Assembly (NCBI GenBank): GCA_019800895.1
Contig: JAHVKF010000003.1
Location: forward strand, 434,001-498,000
Length of the DNA: 64,000 bases
DNA from: Halomonas denitrificans
GTDB taxonomy: Bacteria > Pseudomonadota > Gammaproteobacteria > Xanthomonadales > Wenzhouxiangellaceae
Reading direction: 5' to 3'
Part shown: one piece after another, positions 8,532 through 17,251 of the stretch
Position numbering within the stretch: the stretch's first letter is position 1
How the letters are laid out: the number at the start of each line of letters is the position of its first letter
Made by a program: the position numbers and the translations under genes
Notes under the pieces: model-generated
The model's database searches: none
Seen by the model: only the letters and a program-made list of their open reading frames with translations
What the model was told of the DNA's origin: nothing

Positions 8532-8933
8532 ATGAAGCGTACTCACCTGATCTCCGCGGGAATCGCGGCCCTGATGCTCGGCGCGTCTGCGCTGAGTTTC
8601 GCCGGCGGTCCGCATCACGGCGGACACGGTTATCGAGACCACGGCTACGATCGTCATGGCGCGGCTCACGGCTACCGGCATGGTGCTCGCCACGGCGCTC
8701 GACATGGCTACCGTCATGGGTATCGCCACGGCGCTCGGCACGGCCACCGCCACGGTTATCGTCATGGATATCGCCATGACCATCGCCATGACCAACGCCA
8801 CGGCCCCTACTGCCGGCATGCCGCCTTTCCCGTCTATCGCCCTGGCGTGTACTTCGGTGGGCCCGTGCCGTATCCCCATCCGCGCCCGTTCCGTTACCCC
8901 GGTGGACACGTGTCGCTGTATTTCGATTTCTGA
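8532..8933 (+). CDS. Small exported His/Gly/Arg-rich protein
   Basis: A 133-residue protein that I do not assign to a family. It starts after a strong GGAGG and has a clear signal peptide (MKRTHLISAGIAALMLGASA, cleavage after about SFA). The mature protein opens with a tract of degenerate HGYR/HGAR/HGHR units (residues about 28-90) containing dozens of His, Arg, Tyr and Gly, then a Pro/Gly/Tyr-rich end 'GHVSLYFDF'. The DNA under the tract is itself a degenerate repeat. High His density suggests metal binding (Ni, Cu, Zn) or an acid-base responsive surface; that is inference. The final aromatic residue ending in Phe resembles outer-membrane-sorted proteins, but there is no barrel. A bidirectional terminator follows. 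Confidence 0.75.
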   Translation: MKRTHLISAGIAALMLGASALSFAGGPHHGGHGYRDHGYDRHGAAHGYRHGARHGARHGYRHGYRHGARHGHRHGYRHGYRHDHRHDQRHGPYCRHAAFPVYRPGVYFGGPVPYPHPRPFRYPGGHVSLYFDF

Positions 8934-9006
8934 TCAGGGCCCCGCAAGACCGGCGCCTGCAGGTTTGCAGAGGCTTCGAACGCGGCTCGCCAACGAGCGC
9001 CCCATG

Positions 9007-9040
9007 CGAAAACGCCCCGGTTCATGCCGGGGCGTTTTCG
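9007..9040. terminator. Bidirectional intrinsic terminator
   Basis: A perfect 14-bp stem, cgaaaacgccccgg paired with ccggggcgttttcg around the loop ttcatg. The A-tract on one side and the T-tract on the other give a U-tract on both strands. It sits between the convergent His-rich gene and the aminotransferase gene. Confidence 0.9.
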
Positions 9041-9083
9041 TCTGTACTCGTGCCGCGGGCGGAGCCCCCGGGGCGTTCTTCGA

Positions 9084-10589
9084 TCAGGCGGCCTGGTCGA
9101 CCTGCTTGACCGGTCCGTTCAGCAGCGCGTCGCGCGTGGCCTCGACGATCAGGTCGACTTCCGCCGATGTGGTGGTGAAGCCCGGCGTGTAGCGCAGCGA
9201 GTTCTCGCCGCCGTGGATGACGTTGATGCCGTGCTCGCGCAGGTATTCCTCGGTGGAGCCGGCGCCGTAGGCCTTGTAGCGCTGTCCGTCGAGTTCCACG
9301 GAGAACAGCAGGCCCGTGCCCTGGACCCGGGTGATCCGGCCGTCCAGTTCGCCCATGAGCTTCTCGAGCTTCTCGACGAACTCGCGGCCCCGCTCGACGA
9401 TGTTTCGCCGCACCTCCGGCGTGACCAGGGTCAGGACCGTGGTCGCCACGTCGAGTGCGCGCGGGTTGGTCGTCATCGTGTTGCCGTACACGCCCTTGCG
9501 GTAGATCGCCGCGGCCTTCTCGTTCATGCCGAGCACCGACAGCGGGTACTGGCCGGCGTTCAGCGCCTTCGACCAGGTTTCCAGGTCCGGCTCCGGCAGG
9601 TCCTGGAAGCCCGGGTAGTCGACGATCGACAGCACGCCCTGGGCGCGCAGTCCGGCCTGGATCGAGTCGACCAGGAGCAGCGTGCCGTGGCGTTCGGTCA
9701 GCTCGCGCGCCAGGGCGTAGAACTCGGGGTCGAGCGCCGCGCCCGGATTTCCTTCGCCCATCACCGGTTCCATGAACGCCGCTTCGAAGAACACGTTGTC
9801 GCGCTCGGCCTCCTCGAAGATCTCTCTCAGGTGGTCGAGATCGTTCGGTCGAACGGTGACCAGCGCGTCGTCGTCCCGGAACGAGGCGAGGTGGCGATGG
9901 TAGGTCTTGCGGGTCGAGTCCGAATAGCGGGCCGGCTTGTCGGTCCGGCCGTGGAAGCCGCCGGTCAGCGACAGGCGCTTGATCGTCGCGCCCTCGCGAG
10001 GCCCGCCCGGATCGGTCATCTTCTTGGCGTTGATGTCGGCGATGCGGCCGGCCACGGTGACCGACTCGGAGCCGGAGTTCATGCAAAGGAAGCGCTCGAA
10101 GGGGCAGCCGTCGTCACGCGTATGGCCCAGTTCGGCGCGCAGGGTCTCGACGAACTTCAGGTGGCTGAAGCTCGGAGTCATGACGTTGGCCATGACGTGC
10201 GGCTGGTTCATCGAGGCCAGGACGGCGTCGGGCGCGTGGCCGAAGCCGAGCATGCCGTAGCCGCCCGAATCGTGCAGCACCGCGCCCTTGGTGGTGACGA
10301 TCCACGGCCCCTTCGCGGCCAGCGCCACGTAGGGGTTCACGGCGTCGTCCGCGTAGAAATTGACGTAGCCCGACTGCAGCTGCTTCTGCTGCTCGGCATC
10401 GTCGGCCGACCACAGCTCGGGGTAGGCGGACTTCCAGCACTCGGCGACGCTCAAGGCCTGGTCCACCGCCTGGTGCAGCCGCGAGTCGCGCGCCGCGAAG
10501 CGCTCGATCACGTCGTCGCCGAGGCCGTGGGTTCGGATTTCGCCGCCGCTCTCGCGCAGTCGGCCGAGTTTCTCGAGAATGCTGGACAT
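9084..10589 (-). CDS. Class III PLP-dependent aminotransferase
   Basis: A 501-residue fold-type I aminotransferase of class III. The glycine-rich phosphate contact 'MNSGSESVTVAGR', the cofactor Asp in 'LLLVDSIQAGLRAQG' (about residue 308) and the Schiff-base Lys in 'ETWSKALNAGQYPLS' (about residue 341) are visible. It is longer than typical GABA or ornithine aminotransferases (about 430), with an N-terminal extension of about 80 residues. The usual 'DEVQTG' reads DSIQAG, which hints at a divergent subgroup. The omega-amine substrate cannot be predicted. The start at 10589 has GGAGGT seven bases upstream; an in-frame extension to 10643 lacks this. Confidence 0.85.
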   Translation of the reverse strand: MSSILEKLGRLRESGGEIRTHGLGDDVIERFAARDSRLHQAVDQALSVAECWKSAYPELWSADDAEQQKQLQSGYVNFYADDAVNPYVALAAKGPWIVTTKGAVLHDSGGYGMLGFGHAPDAVLASMNQPHVMANVMTPSFSHLKFVETLRAELGHTRDDGCPFERFLCMNSGSESVTVAGRIADINAKKMTDPGGPREGATIKRLSLTGGFHGRTDKPARYSDSTRKTYHRHLASFRDDDALVTVRPNDLDHLREIFEEAERDNVFFEAAFMEPVMGEGNPGAALDPEFYALARELTERHGTLLLVDSIQAGLRAQGVLSIVDYPGFQDLPEPDLETWSKALNAGQYPLSVLGMNEKAAAIYRKGVYGNTMTTNPRALDVATTVLTLVTPEVRRNIVERGREFVEKLEKLMGELDGRITRVQGTGLLFSVELDGQRYKAYGAGSTEEYLREHGINVIHGGENSLRYTPGFTTTSAEVDLIVEATRDALLNGPVKQVDQAA

Positions 10590-10735
10590 GGGTCTACCTC
10601 CGGAAATGCAAGCCGCCGGCCACGGGGCCGGCGGGGCAGTCAAAGCATCATTTTACCAGCCCCGGGGACGCGGGCCAATGTCGGTTCCGCGGCCGGCCCG
10701 AAGCCCGGGCGAGGGCCCGGGCCGGGACGCCGCGT

Positions 10736-11437
10736 TCACTCCTCGCCGAAGGCGAAGCCGAACAGGTGGAGCAGGCTGGTGAACAGGTTGTAGATCGACA
10801 CGAACAGCGTCACCGTGGCCATGATGTAGTTGCGCTCGCCGCCCTGCACGATCTGCTGGGTCTGGAACAGGATCAGCCCGCACATCAGGACCGCGAAGAT
10901 CGCCGAAACGGCCAGGGCCAGCATCGGCAGGGCGAAGAAGTAGGCGCCCAGGCCCGCCAGGAACGCGACCAGGATGCCCGCGAACAGGAACGAGCCCAGG
11001 AAGCTGAAATCCTTCTTCGTGGTCACGGCGAACGCCGACAGCGCGACGAAGCTGACCGCCGTCGCGGTGAATGCGGAGATCACCAGTTCGCTTCCGTTGC
11101 TGAACATGGTCAGGTAGGCGCTGATGATCGGACCCAGCGTCAGGCCCATGAAGCCGGTCAGGGCGAACACGCTGACCAGGCCCCAGGCGGAGTTGCGCAG
11201 CGCCATGGTCAGGAACAGCAGGCCGAAGTAACCGACCAGCGTGATCACGACGCCGGGGTGCCCCCAGCCCTGGCTCATCGAGAGCGCGGCGGTGCCGGCG
11301 GAGAACAACAGCGTCATGGCCAGCAGGTTCCAGGTGTTGCGCAGCACGCGGCGCGCATCCTCGTCGATCGTCGGACGGGAGTCGGTGCCGGTGTAGGTCG
11401 CGGTACGGACCTGGCCTTGATGCCTTTGGTCATTCAT
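10736..11437 (-). CDS. Bax inhibitor-1/YccA family membrane protein
   Basis: A 233-residue protein with seven hydrophobic segments and the BI-1 family features 'VLRNTWNLLAMTLLFSAGTA', 'GLTLGPIISAYL' and the C-terminal 'LFVSIYNLFTSLLHLFG'. In this family two conserved acidic residues in the last helices are linked to pH-gated Ca2+ leak, or in YccA to inhibition of FtsH. Here only the family identity is supported. The initiator ATG follows GAGGAG at about ten bases. It lies downstream of the penicillin-acylase-like gene on the same strand with 155 bp between them. Confidence 0.9.
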   Translation of the reverse strand: MNDQRHQGQVRTATYTGTDSRPTIDEDARRVLRNTWNLLAMTLLFSAGTAALSMSQGWGHPGVVITLVGYFGLLFLTMALRNSAWGLVSVFALTGFMGLTLGPIISAYLTMFSNGSELVISAFTATAVSFVALSAFAVTTKKDFSFLGSFLFAGILVAFLAGLGAYFFALPMLALAVSAIFAVLMCGLILFQTQQIVQGGERNYIMATVTLFVSIYNLFTSLLHLFGFAFGEE

Positions 11438-11592
11438 GGTCGAAACACTCCTCGAGGTTCGATGGGTTGCGGAATCGCCCGGGCAATCTACCACCGTCCG
11501 AGGAACGCGCGGTGACTGCCGACGGGGAATTGGACCGCGAGGAGGGATCGGAATTCCACGGCGGCTGATCGAAGATCGATCGGCCGATCCGA

Positions 11593-13842
11593 TCAATCCG
11601 CGGGCGTCATCCGAAGCGTCGCCACCGTTGAACGGTCGACCGCTTCCTCGGTCCAGGGAACGGTCCACGGCGTTCCGCTTCGCCAGTCGGCGAGGAAATC
11701 GTCGAAGTGGGGAGAAAGCGGGTGTCCGGACTGGCCGAGGGCCAGGTTCAGCGTGAAGCCGTCCGGGTCCGCCCAGTCCATCACGTAGCGCATCGACGCG
11801 CCCGCCGCGGCCGAGAGCCGTTTGCTGGCTGCATGCCAGCGGTGATAGGTGACGTTCAGCGCGCCCGGCCCCGAGCCGATCGGCATCGGGCCGCGGGTCA
11901 GGTCCAGCCAGCGGTCGAGCAGGCCCGCGCGAGCCAGCGGATGGGCGACCGTCAGGGTCTGGATCGCGCCGAGCGGCCGTCGCGGGCCGCGCAAGGCGTC
12001 GTCCAGCGCCTGCTCGGCGGCGGTTTCGCGGTCCGCTCCGGGAAGCGGAGCAGGATGCTCCGCGGCAAGCCAGTCGTCGAGCAGCGTACGGCCGTGCCGG
12101 GCGTCGACCGGTCCCTGGGCGAACAGCCGGCCGGGAAGGTGGTGCCACCACAGGGCGAACAGGCCGGCGGTCACCGAATCGACGGCCATCGCGCCGTCCC
12201 AGGCGCGGAGCTCGGCGGCCAGCGGCGCGCGGCCGGTTCGTTCGGCGACCTCGGCCAGCCAGTCCTTCCACAACAGCGCGCGTTCGGACACGACGTCCAT
12301 CTGCATCGCGTGCATGCTCGACCGATCGAGCGTCCGCGAGCCCGATAGCCATGTTGCCGAACGCCGCATCCGCAGGTGCTTGTAGTAGCCCGGCATCGGC
12401 CATTCGAAATCACTTGCCGCGTGATTGTTCGAGTTCGCCAGCCAGCCCTGCTGCGGGTTCAGCGCGTGGGGACGCCGGTCCGGCGGCACGAAGCCCGCCC
12501 AGTGGTTGGCCGGGTCGGCGCCGTCGAGGGTGACGTAGAAGCGCTCGTGGGTTCGCATCGGCACCGGCGTGGACTGGACGTAGCCGATGTTGCCGTCGCG
12601 GTCGGAGTAGCTCCAGTTGACCGACAGCGCCCCCATGTCGCTGGCCGCCGCCCGGAACGCGTCGAAGTCCCCGGCCCGGTTCAGGGCCAGGCCCTTGGCG
12701 ACGAGGTCGCCGACCGGCAGGTCGAAGCCGGCCCAGTGCATGACCGTCGCGCCGTGTTCGTCTTCGTCGATCACGATTCCGTAGCGCGTACTGCGGGTGA
12801 TCAGGTCGACGGGAGCGTCGTCGCCGGCCACCGCCAGCCTCGATGCGTGCTCGTGGACCTCCACCGGACCTTCGGGGCCGCGCAGCAGGTCGGCCGCGCC
12901 GTCGAGCCGCTCGAAGCGGTAGAACTCGAACAGGTCGACCGGTGCGACCGTGAACGCGAAGGCGATCCGACCGTTGTGGCCCATGGCGACGAAGGGCAGG
13001 CCCGGGGCGGTCACGCCGACCACGTCCAGCGTTTCCCCGCTGTGCAGGCCGGCCGCGTACCACAGGCCCGGTGCCATCGTGATGTCCAGGTGGGGGTCGG
13101 AAGCGTGAAGCGCCGAGCCGCTGGCCGAACGCGCCGGGCCGACCACCCAGGTGTTCGACGCCTCGGTCATGCGCTGCGCCGGAATCGTCGGCAGCCCCCA
13201 GGCCGGCAGCCCGTCCAGCCAGTCGGCCATCTCCGGCGGGCCGGCATCCCCGGCCGCGCGCCAGGCCTCGGCCAGGCGCTGGACCAGGGTGGTCGGGTAC
13301 CAGGTCTGGTAGTAGGCCAGCGTCAGCACATCGGCCACGGTCCAGCGGCGCGGTTCGCCGCCGAGGAAAAGCAGGCCCGGCGGCAGATCGCCGGCCTCCA
13401 GGCGCTGGTTGATGCCGTCGACGTAGGCGACCAGCAGCTCGTGGACCTCGGGGTCGAGCGCCGGTGGATCCAGTGCGATCCGCCGGGCGAAGCCGAAGCG
13501 CTGGTGCAGGCGGTCGCTGTCCAGCGCCGCCGGGCCGACCAGGGTCGAAAGCTCGCCGCGCGCGACGGCGCGCATCAGCTCCATCTGCAGGCCGCGCTCG
13601 GCGGCGTGCAGCCAGCCCAGGGCCCGCACCGCGTCGGCGTCGGTGGCCGCCCGGATCCGCGGAATGCCACGTGCGTCGAAGGCCACCGCCACCGGGGCGT
13701 CCAGGCCGTGCAGGACGACCCGCCCGCCCGTGTCGAGCACGCTGCCTGCCAGGTACCATCGGCCCCCGAACCAGACCGCGGCGATCAGCAGCAGCATCGA
13801 GAGCAGGGTGGTGACCAGGAGGCGCTTGATCGGCAGACGCAT
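11593..13842 (-). CDS. Penicillin acylase family (S45 Ntn) hydrolase
   Basis: A 749-residue precursor of the S45 N-terminal-nucleophile family. The N-terminal hydrophobic segment (residues 8-25) directs export. The alpha-chain region (HGLDAPVAVAFDARGIPRIR, GWLHAAERGLQMELM) is followed by the cleavage site MTEA|SNTWVVG, where Ser229 would become the catalytic N-terminus of the beta chain. Further on, 'HASDPHLDITMAPGLWYAAG' and 'GLPFVAMGHNGRIAFAFT' match the family. Members cleave amide bonds in penicillin G, cephalosporins or acyl-homoserine lactones, so quorum quenching is one option. Substrate unknown. The start is 143 bp from the divergent efpL start. Confidence 0.88.
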   Translation of the reverse strand: MRLPIKRLLVTTLLSMLLLIAAVWFGGRWYLAGSVLDTGGRVVLHGLDAPVAVAFDARGIPRIRAATDADAVRALGWLHAAERGLQMELMRAVARGELSTLVGPAALDSDRLHQRFGFARRIALDPPALDPEVHELLVAYVDGINQRLEAGDLPPGLLFLGGEPRRWTVADVLTLAYYQTWYPTTLVQRLAEAWRAAGDAGPPEMADWLDGLPAWGLPTIPAQRMTEASNTWVVGPARSASGSALHASDPHLDITMAPGLWYAAGLHSGETLDVVGVTAPGLPFVAMGHNGRIAFAFTVAPVDLFEFYRFERLDGAADLLRGPEGPVEVHEHASRLAVAGDDAPVDLITRSTRYGIVIDEDEHGATVMHWAGFDLPVGDLVAKGLALNRAGDFDAFRAAASDMGALSVNWSYSDRDGNIGYVQSTPVPMRTHERFYVTLDGADPANHWAGFVPPDRRPHALNPQQGWLANSNNHAASDFEWPMPGYYKHLRMRRSATWLSGSRTLDRSSMHAMQMDVVSERALLWKDWLAEVAERTGRAPLAAELRAWDGAMAVDSVTAGLFALWWHHLPGRLFAQGPVDARHGRTLLDDWLAAEHPAPLPGADRETAAEQALDDALRGPRRPLGAIQTLTVAHPLARAGLLDRWLDLTRGPMPIGSGPGALNVTYHRWHAASKRLSAAAGASMRYVMDWADPDGFTLNLALGQSGHPLSPHFDDFLADWRSGTPWTVPWTEEAVDRSTVATLRMTPAD

Positions 13843-13985
13843 CGGCGGAGTTCATGGAGGGAAACCAGCGGCCGATTATGCACGGCCGAGTCGAGGGTAC
13901 TCCGCGCCGCGTCGGGCGGGGGCGGATTCCGGGCTCGAATTCGACGATAATCGCCAGCTTCCCGAACCCTCCAGGAAACGAGTTC

Positions 13986-14552
13986 ATGCCCAAGGCCAAC
14001 GAAATCAAGCGCGGCTTCGTCATCGAGCACGAAGGCCGCGTCTGGGCCGTCCGCGACGTGTCGCGCTCGGCGCCGACCGCACGCGGCGGCAGCACGCTGT
14101 ACCGCTTCAAGCTCGAAGCCATTCCCGGCGGCGATCGCCAGGAACTGACCCTGAAGGGCGACGACGTCGCCCGGGAAGCCGACCTGGTCCGCCGCCAGTC
14201 GAGCTTCTCCTACCGCGACGCCGACGGCTTCGTCTTCATGGACGACGAGGACTTCAGCCAGTACCTGCTCGACGAGGACGCGGTCGGCGATGCCGCCGGC
14301 TACCTCACCGACGGCCTCGGCGGCATCTACGTGCTGCTCATCGACGGCACGCCCGTCGCGCTGACGCTGCCCCAGTCGGTCGAGCTGACCGTCGCCGACA
14401 CCGCCCCGGTCATGAAGGGCGCCACGGCGACCCGGTCGGCGAAGCCGGCGACCACGGAAAGCGGGCTGGAAGTGATGGTGCCGGACTACATCACGCCGGG
14501 GGAGTCGATTCGAGTGAATACGGAGACCGGCGAGTTCATGGGCCGCTCGTGA
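13986..14552 (+). CDS. efpL: Elongation factor P-like protein EfpL (YeiP)
   Basis: A 188-residue EF-P paralogue with the three beta-barrel domains of the family. The tip loop of domain I reads SAPTARGG (residues 28-35) with Arg33 in the place where EF-P carries a modifiable Lys; this is the hallmark of the EfpL/YeiP branch. Domains II and III end with 'YITPGESIRVNTETGEFMGR'. EfpL helps ribosomes through proline-containing stall motifs. The ATG at 13986 is preceded by AGGAAACGAG; the frame continues upstream but without family similarity. The true EF-P is also in the window (42679-43248). The gene is followed by a 609-bp gene-free repeat region. Confidence 0.92.
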   Translation: MPKANEIKRGFVIEHEGRVWAVRDVSRSAPTARGGSTLYRFKLEAIPGGDRQELTLKGDDVAREADLVRRQSSFSYRDADGFVFMDDEDFSQYLLDEDAVGDAAGYLTDGLGGIYVLLIDGTPVALTLPQSVELTVADTAPVMKGATATRSAKPATTESGLEVMVPDYITPGESIRVNTETGEFMGRS

Positions 14553-14596
14553 AAATCGCTGGAGAGCTACTGCGCGACGCGCTGCGGGCGTCCGGG

Positions 14597-14691
14597 GGTA
14601 CTCGGATTCCTCTTGTACCTCGTACGTACACTGCGGATCCTCCGTTCCCGCGGCCACCCGCAGCGCGCCGCTCGCTACGCTCTCAAGCGAT
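14597..14691 (+). repeat. 95-bp direct repeat, copy 1
   Basis: Aligns without gaps to 15018-15112 at about 85% identity by eye. The shared core is ggatcctccgttcccgcggc followed by cacccgcagcg. It contains the restriction-like palindromes tgtacctcgtacgtaca and ccgcgg. Non-coding. Confidence 0.85.
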
Positions 14692-15017
14692 TTTCAGCGT
14701 AGAGAGCTCCGTGGCTGGCGGTGCGCGCGATCCTCATGCACCCAAAAGTGCACTGCGGTCGCTGCGCAGAGCCCGCCCCGGACCCCGATCCGGGGGCGGC
14801 CACCCGCAGCGGGCTGCTCGCTGCGCTCTCCACCGATCCTCACCCTTCGATCGATCTGGTGGGCGGCAGTGCTCGACATCCTCATGCACACGCAAGTGCT
14901 CTGCGGTGCCTGCGCGCTGGCGGTCGCCGGCAGCGACCCGCTCGCAAAGCCTGCCCCGGACTACGATCCTGGGGCGCTCCCCGAAAATCACCCCTGCGTT
15001 GCTTCACGGCGGCCTGC

Positions 15018-15112
15018 GGTACTCGGGTTCCTCGTGTACCGCGCACCTACACGGCGGATCCTCCGTTCCCGCGGCCACCCGCAGCGGGCTGCCCGTTACG
15101 TTCTCCAACGAT
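15018..15112 (+). repeat. 95-bp direct repeat, copy 2
   Basis: Second copy of the repeat at 14597-14691, 421 bp downstream and in the same orientation. It ends about 50 bp before the tyrA start codon, so the tyrA promoter is inside or immediately next to it. Confidence 0.85.
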
Positions 15113-15161
15113 CATCACCCCTCGATCGAACTCGGCGACTCGCAGCAGGCTGGACTGACAA

Positions 15162-16340
15162 ATGAGTGACGAGCGGAAGAGCGACATCGATTCGCTGCGG
15201 GCGGAGCTGGATCGGATCGATCGGGAACTGGTCGAGCGGGCGGCGGAGCGGCAGCGGATCGTTTCGGAAATCGGTCGGCTGAAGAAGTCGTCGGGGCGTG
15301 CGTTGCGCGATTTCCGGCGCGAGCGGCAGGTGCTGGACGGCGTTCGTGCTCGAGCGCTGGACGTGGGCCTGGATCCGGACCTGGCGGAAACGCTGCTGAC
15401 GGCCCTGATCGAGGCCTCGCTGACGCGCCAGGAGGCCGAGCGCGTGTCGGCGTCCGGGCGCGGCGGCGGGCGCACTGCCCTCGTGATCGGGGGACTCGGC
15501 CGGATGGGGGACTGGATGGTGCGCCTGCTGGCCGAGCAGGGCTGGCGCGTGGTCGTCGTGGATCCAGCGGTCGACGCCGAGTCCGGGACCGCGGTGCGTG
15601 AACTCGAGCGCGCACCGGGCGATTTCGAGCTGATCGTTCTGGCCGCGCCCATCCAGGCGTCGGCGGTCCTGCTGCGTGAACTGACCGACGCGCGCTGCGC
15701 GGCCACGGTGATCGACATCGCTTCGGTCAAGGGGCCCCTGGTCGACGAACTCAAGCGGGCTCGCGAGGCCGGACTGCGGGTCGCGTCGATCCACCCGATG
15801 TTCGGCCCGGACACGCGCCTGCTTGCCGGGCGGCACGTGCTGTTCATGGACTGCGGCAACGCCGAGGCGCTGCACCTGGCGCGCGAGCTGTTCGCCGACA
15901 CCATGGCCGAATGCATCGAGGTGCCCCTGGAGTCCCATGACGAGCTGATGGCCTGGGTGCTCGGCCTGTCGCATGCGGTGAACCTGGTGTTCGCCGACGC
16001 GGTGGCACGGTCCGGTCATGCACCGGATGCGCTGGCCGACATCGCATCGACGACCTTCGGCCGTCAGCTGGCCATCGCGCGGGACGTCACGCACGAGAAT
16101 CCGGCGCTGTATTTCGAGATCCAGAAGCTCAACCCGGACCAGCCGGCCGTGCTCGCACACTTGAGAAACGCGGTCGATGCCCTGATCGAAGCGGTGGAGC
16201 GGGGTGACGCCGATAGCTTCTCCGAGCGCATGCTCCGTGCCGGCGGCTGGGTGGAAGGGCATCAGCAGGCGCGCCGCCGGCGCACCCACCCTTCGACCGA
16301 CGACCCCGGGCACGACCCGCAAGAGAATCACGATCGATGA
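15162..16340 (+). CDS. tyrA: Bifunctional chorismate mutase/prephenate dehydrogenase
   Basis: A 392-residue T-protein. Residues about 5-90 are an AroQ-type chorismate mutase helix bundle ('IDSLRAELDRIDRELVERAA', 'RIVSEIGRLKKSSGRALRDF'). Residues about 102-380 are the NAD-dependent prephenate dehydrogenase, with the dinucleotide fold 'ALVIGGLGRMGDWMVRLL' and the conserved 'ASIHPMFGPD'. It converts chorismate to prephenate and then to 4-hydroxyphenylpyruvate for tyrosine synthesis in the cytoplasm. The Shine-Dalgarno is weak. The C-terminal tail is rich in His, Arg and Asp and non-conserved. Its stop overlaps the start of a sodium channel gene (ATGA), an unusual partner. Confidence 0.93.
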   Translation: MSDERKSDIDSLRAELDRIDRELVERAAERQRIVSEIGRLKKSSGRALRDFRRERQVLDGVRARALDVGLDPDLAETLLTALIEASLTRQEAERVSASGRGGGRTALVIGGLGRMGDWMVRLLAEQGWRVVVVDPAVDAESGTAVRELERAPGDFELIVLAAPIQASAVLLRELTDARCAATVIDIASVKGPLVDELKRAREAGLRVASIHPMFGPDTRLLAGRHVLFMDCGNAEALHLARELFADTMAECIEVPLESHDELMAWVLGLSHAVNLVFADAVARSGHAPDALADIASTTFGRQLAIARDVTHENPALYFEIQKLNPDQPAVLAHLRNAVDALIEAVERGDADSFSERMLRAGGWVEGHQQARRRRTHPSTDDPGHDPQENHDR

Positions 16341-17197
16341 ACACTGCCGCCGGTACCTTCTCTCGCCTGCGCTGGCGCGCCCGACTCGGGCGCTGGATCG
16401 AATCGCCGGGGCCGCGCAACGCCATCATCGCGCTGATCCTGGTCAACGCGGTCATCCTCGGCCTGGAGACCTCGGACGCGCTAATGGCTCGCTACGGCGG
16501 GCTGCTGACGGCGATCAACCAGGCCATCCTCGCGGTGTTCGTGGTCGAGATCGCGATCAAGCTCGTGGCGTTCGGCCATCGCTTCTTCCGCTCCGGCTGG
16601 AACGTGTTCGACTTCTTCGTTGTCGGCATCTCGCTGGTGCCGGCCGCAGGGCCGCTGGAGATCCTCCGCGCCTTGCGCATCCTGCGCGTGCTCCGGCTCC
16701 TGTCCCAGGTGCCGAGGCTGAAGATGATCATCGAGTCGCTGATGCGCGCCCTGCCGGGCATGGGCTGGACCGCCGCGCTGCTGGTGCTGGTGTTCTACGT
16801 CTTCGCGGTGATGGGCACGATGCTGTTCGGCGACGCGTTTCCCGATTACTGGGGCAGCCTGGGCAAGAGCTTCTTCTCCCTGTTCCAGATCATGACGCTC
16901 GAGTCCTGGTCGTCGGGCATCGCCCGGCCGATGCTCGAGGAAATGCCCCTGGTCTGGATCTACTTCGTGCCGTTCATCCTGGTCTCGAGCTTCATGGTAT
17001 TGAACCTGTTCATCGCCATCATCGTCACCGCGACCAACTCGATCCACGACGACGAGGAAGCGTTGGCCCGGCGCGAACTGCTCGATGAATTGCGCAGGAT
17101 CCGCCAGCGGCTCGAGGTGCTCGAAGGGCCGGTGGCGTCGGAAGCGGAGCCGGGTGCCTCGACGCGTCAGCCCGACCTGAAGCCGCGCGGCGACTGA
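16337..17197 (+). CDS. Voltage-gated sodium channel (BacNav/NaChBac type)
   Basis: A 286-residue single-domain six-helix ion channel. S1-S3 lie within residues 28-105. S4 has gating arginines at 111, 114, 117 and 120 in the RxxRxxRxxR spacing. The pore carries the selectivity filter TLESWSS at residues 187-193, essentially the NaChBac TLESWAS signature that gives Na+ selectivity. S6 is 'FILVSSFMVLNLFIAIIV'. A cytoplasmic tail with a heptad-like stretch 'RRELLDELRRIRQRLEVLEG' would form the tetramerising coiled coil. The start codon overlaps the tyrA stop in ATGA, implying translational coupling. A hairpin follows the gene. In bacteria such channels serve motility, pH or Na+ homeostasis. Confidence 0.92.
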   Translation: MNTAAGTFSRLRWRARLGRWIESPGPRNAIIALILVNAVILGLETSDALMARYGGLLTAINQAILAVFVVEIAIKLVAFGHRFFRSGWNVFDFFVVGISLVPAAGPLEILRALRILRVLRLLSQVPRLKMIIESLMRALPGMGWTAALLVLVFYVFAVMGTMLFGDAFPDYWGSLGKSFFSLFQIMTLESWSSGIARPMLEEMPLVWIYFVPFILVSSFMVLNLFIAIIVTATNSIHDDEEALARRELLDELRRIRQRLEVLEGPVASEAEPGASTRQPDLKPRGD

Positions 17198-17201
17198 GAA
17201 C

Positions 17202-17226
17202 GAACCGGGCGCGAGGCGCCCGGTTC
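17202..17226. terminator. Terminator-like hairpin after the sodium channel gene
   Basis: An 11-bp perfect stem, gaaccgggcgc paired with gcgcccggttc around gag, five bases after the channel stop codon. The downstream U-tract is weak (tctccgt), so efficiency is uncertain. It separates the channel gene from the convergent membrane-protein gene. Confidence 0.7.
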
Positions 17227-17251
17227 TCCGTCACTGGATATCCCGGCGGTC

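Larger units (their letters stand above)
14553..15161. repeat. Gene-free cluster of degenerate direct repeats
   Basis: This 609-bp spacer between efpL and tyrA has no protein-like frame. A module beginning cggccacccgcagcg occurs three times, at 14651, 14797 (146 bp later) and 15072. The first and third copies are preceded by a longer shared block (listed separately). The first two share 'atcctcatgcac' followed by 'aagtgc' and 'ctgcggt'. Two GC hairpins, ccccggaccccgatccgggg near 14777 and gccccggactacgatcctgg near 14953, recur at matching places. The arrangement looks like repeated partial duplication of an intergenic element. Confidence 0.75.

Noticed and set aside
14553-15161. Several open frames of 65-98 codons in the repeat cluster
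   Set aside because: They lie on both strands, reuse the same repeated DNA, and have no start signals or family features.
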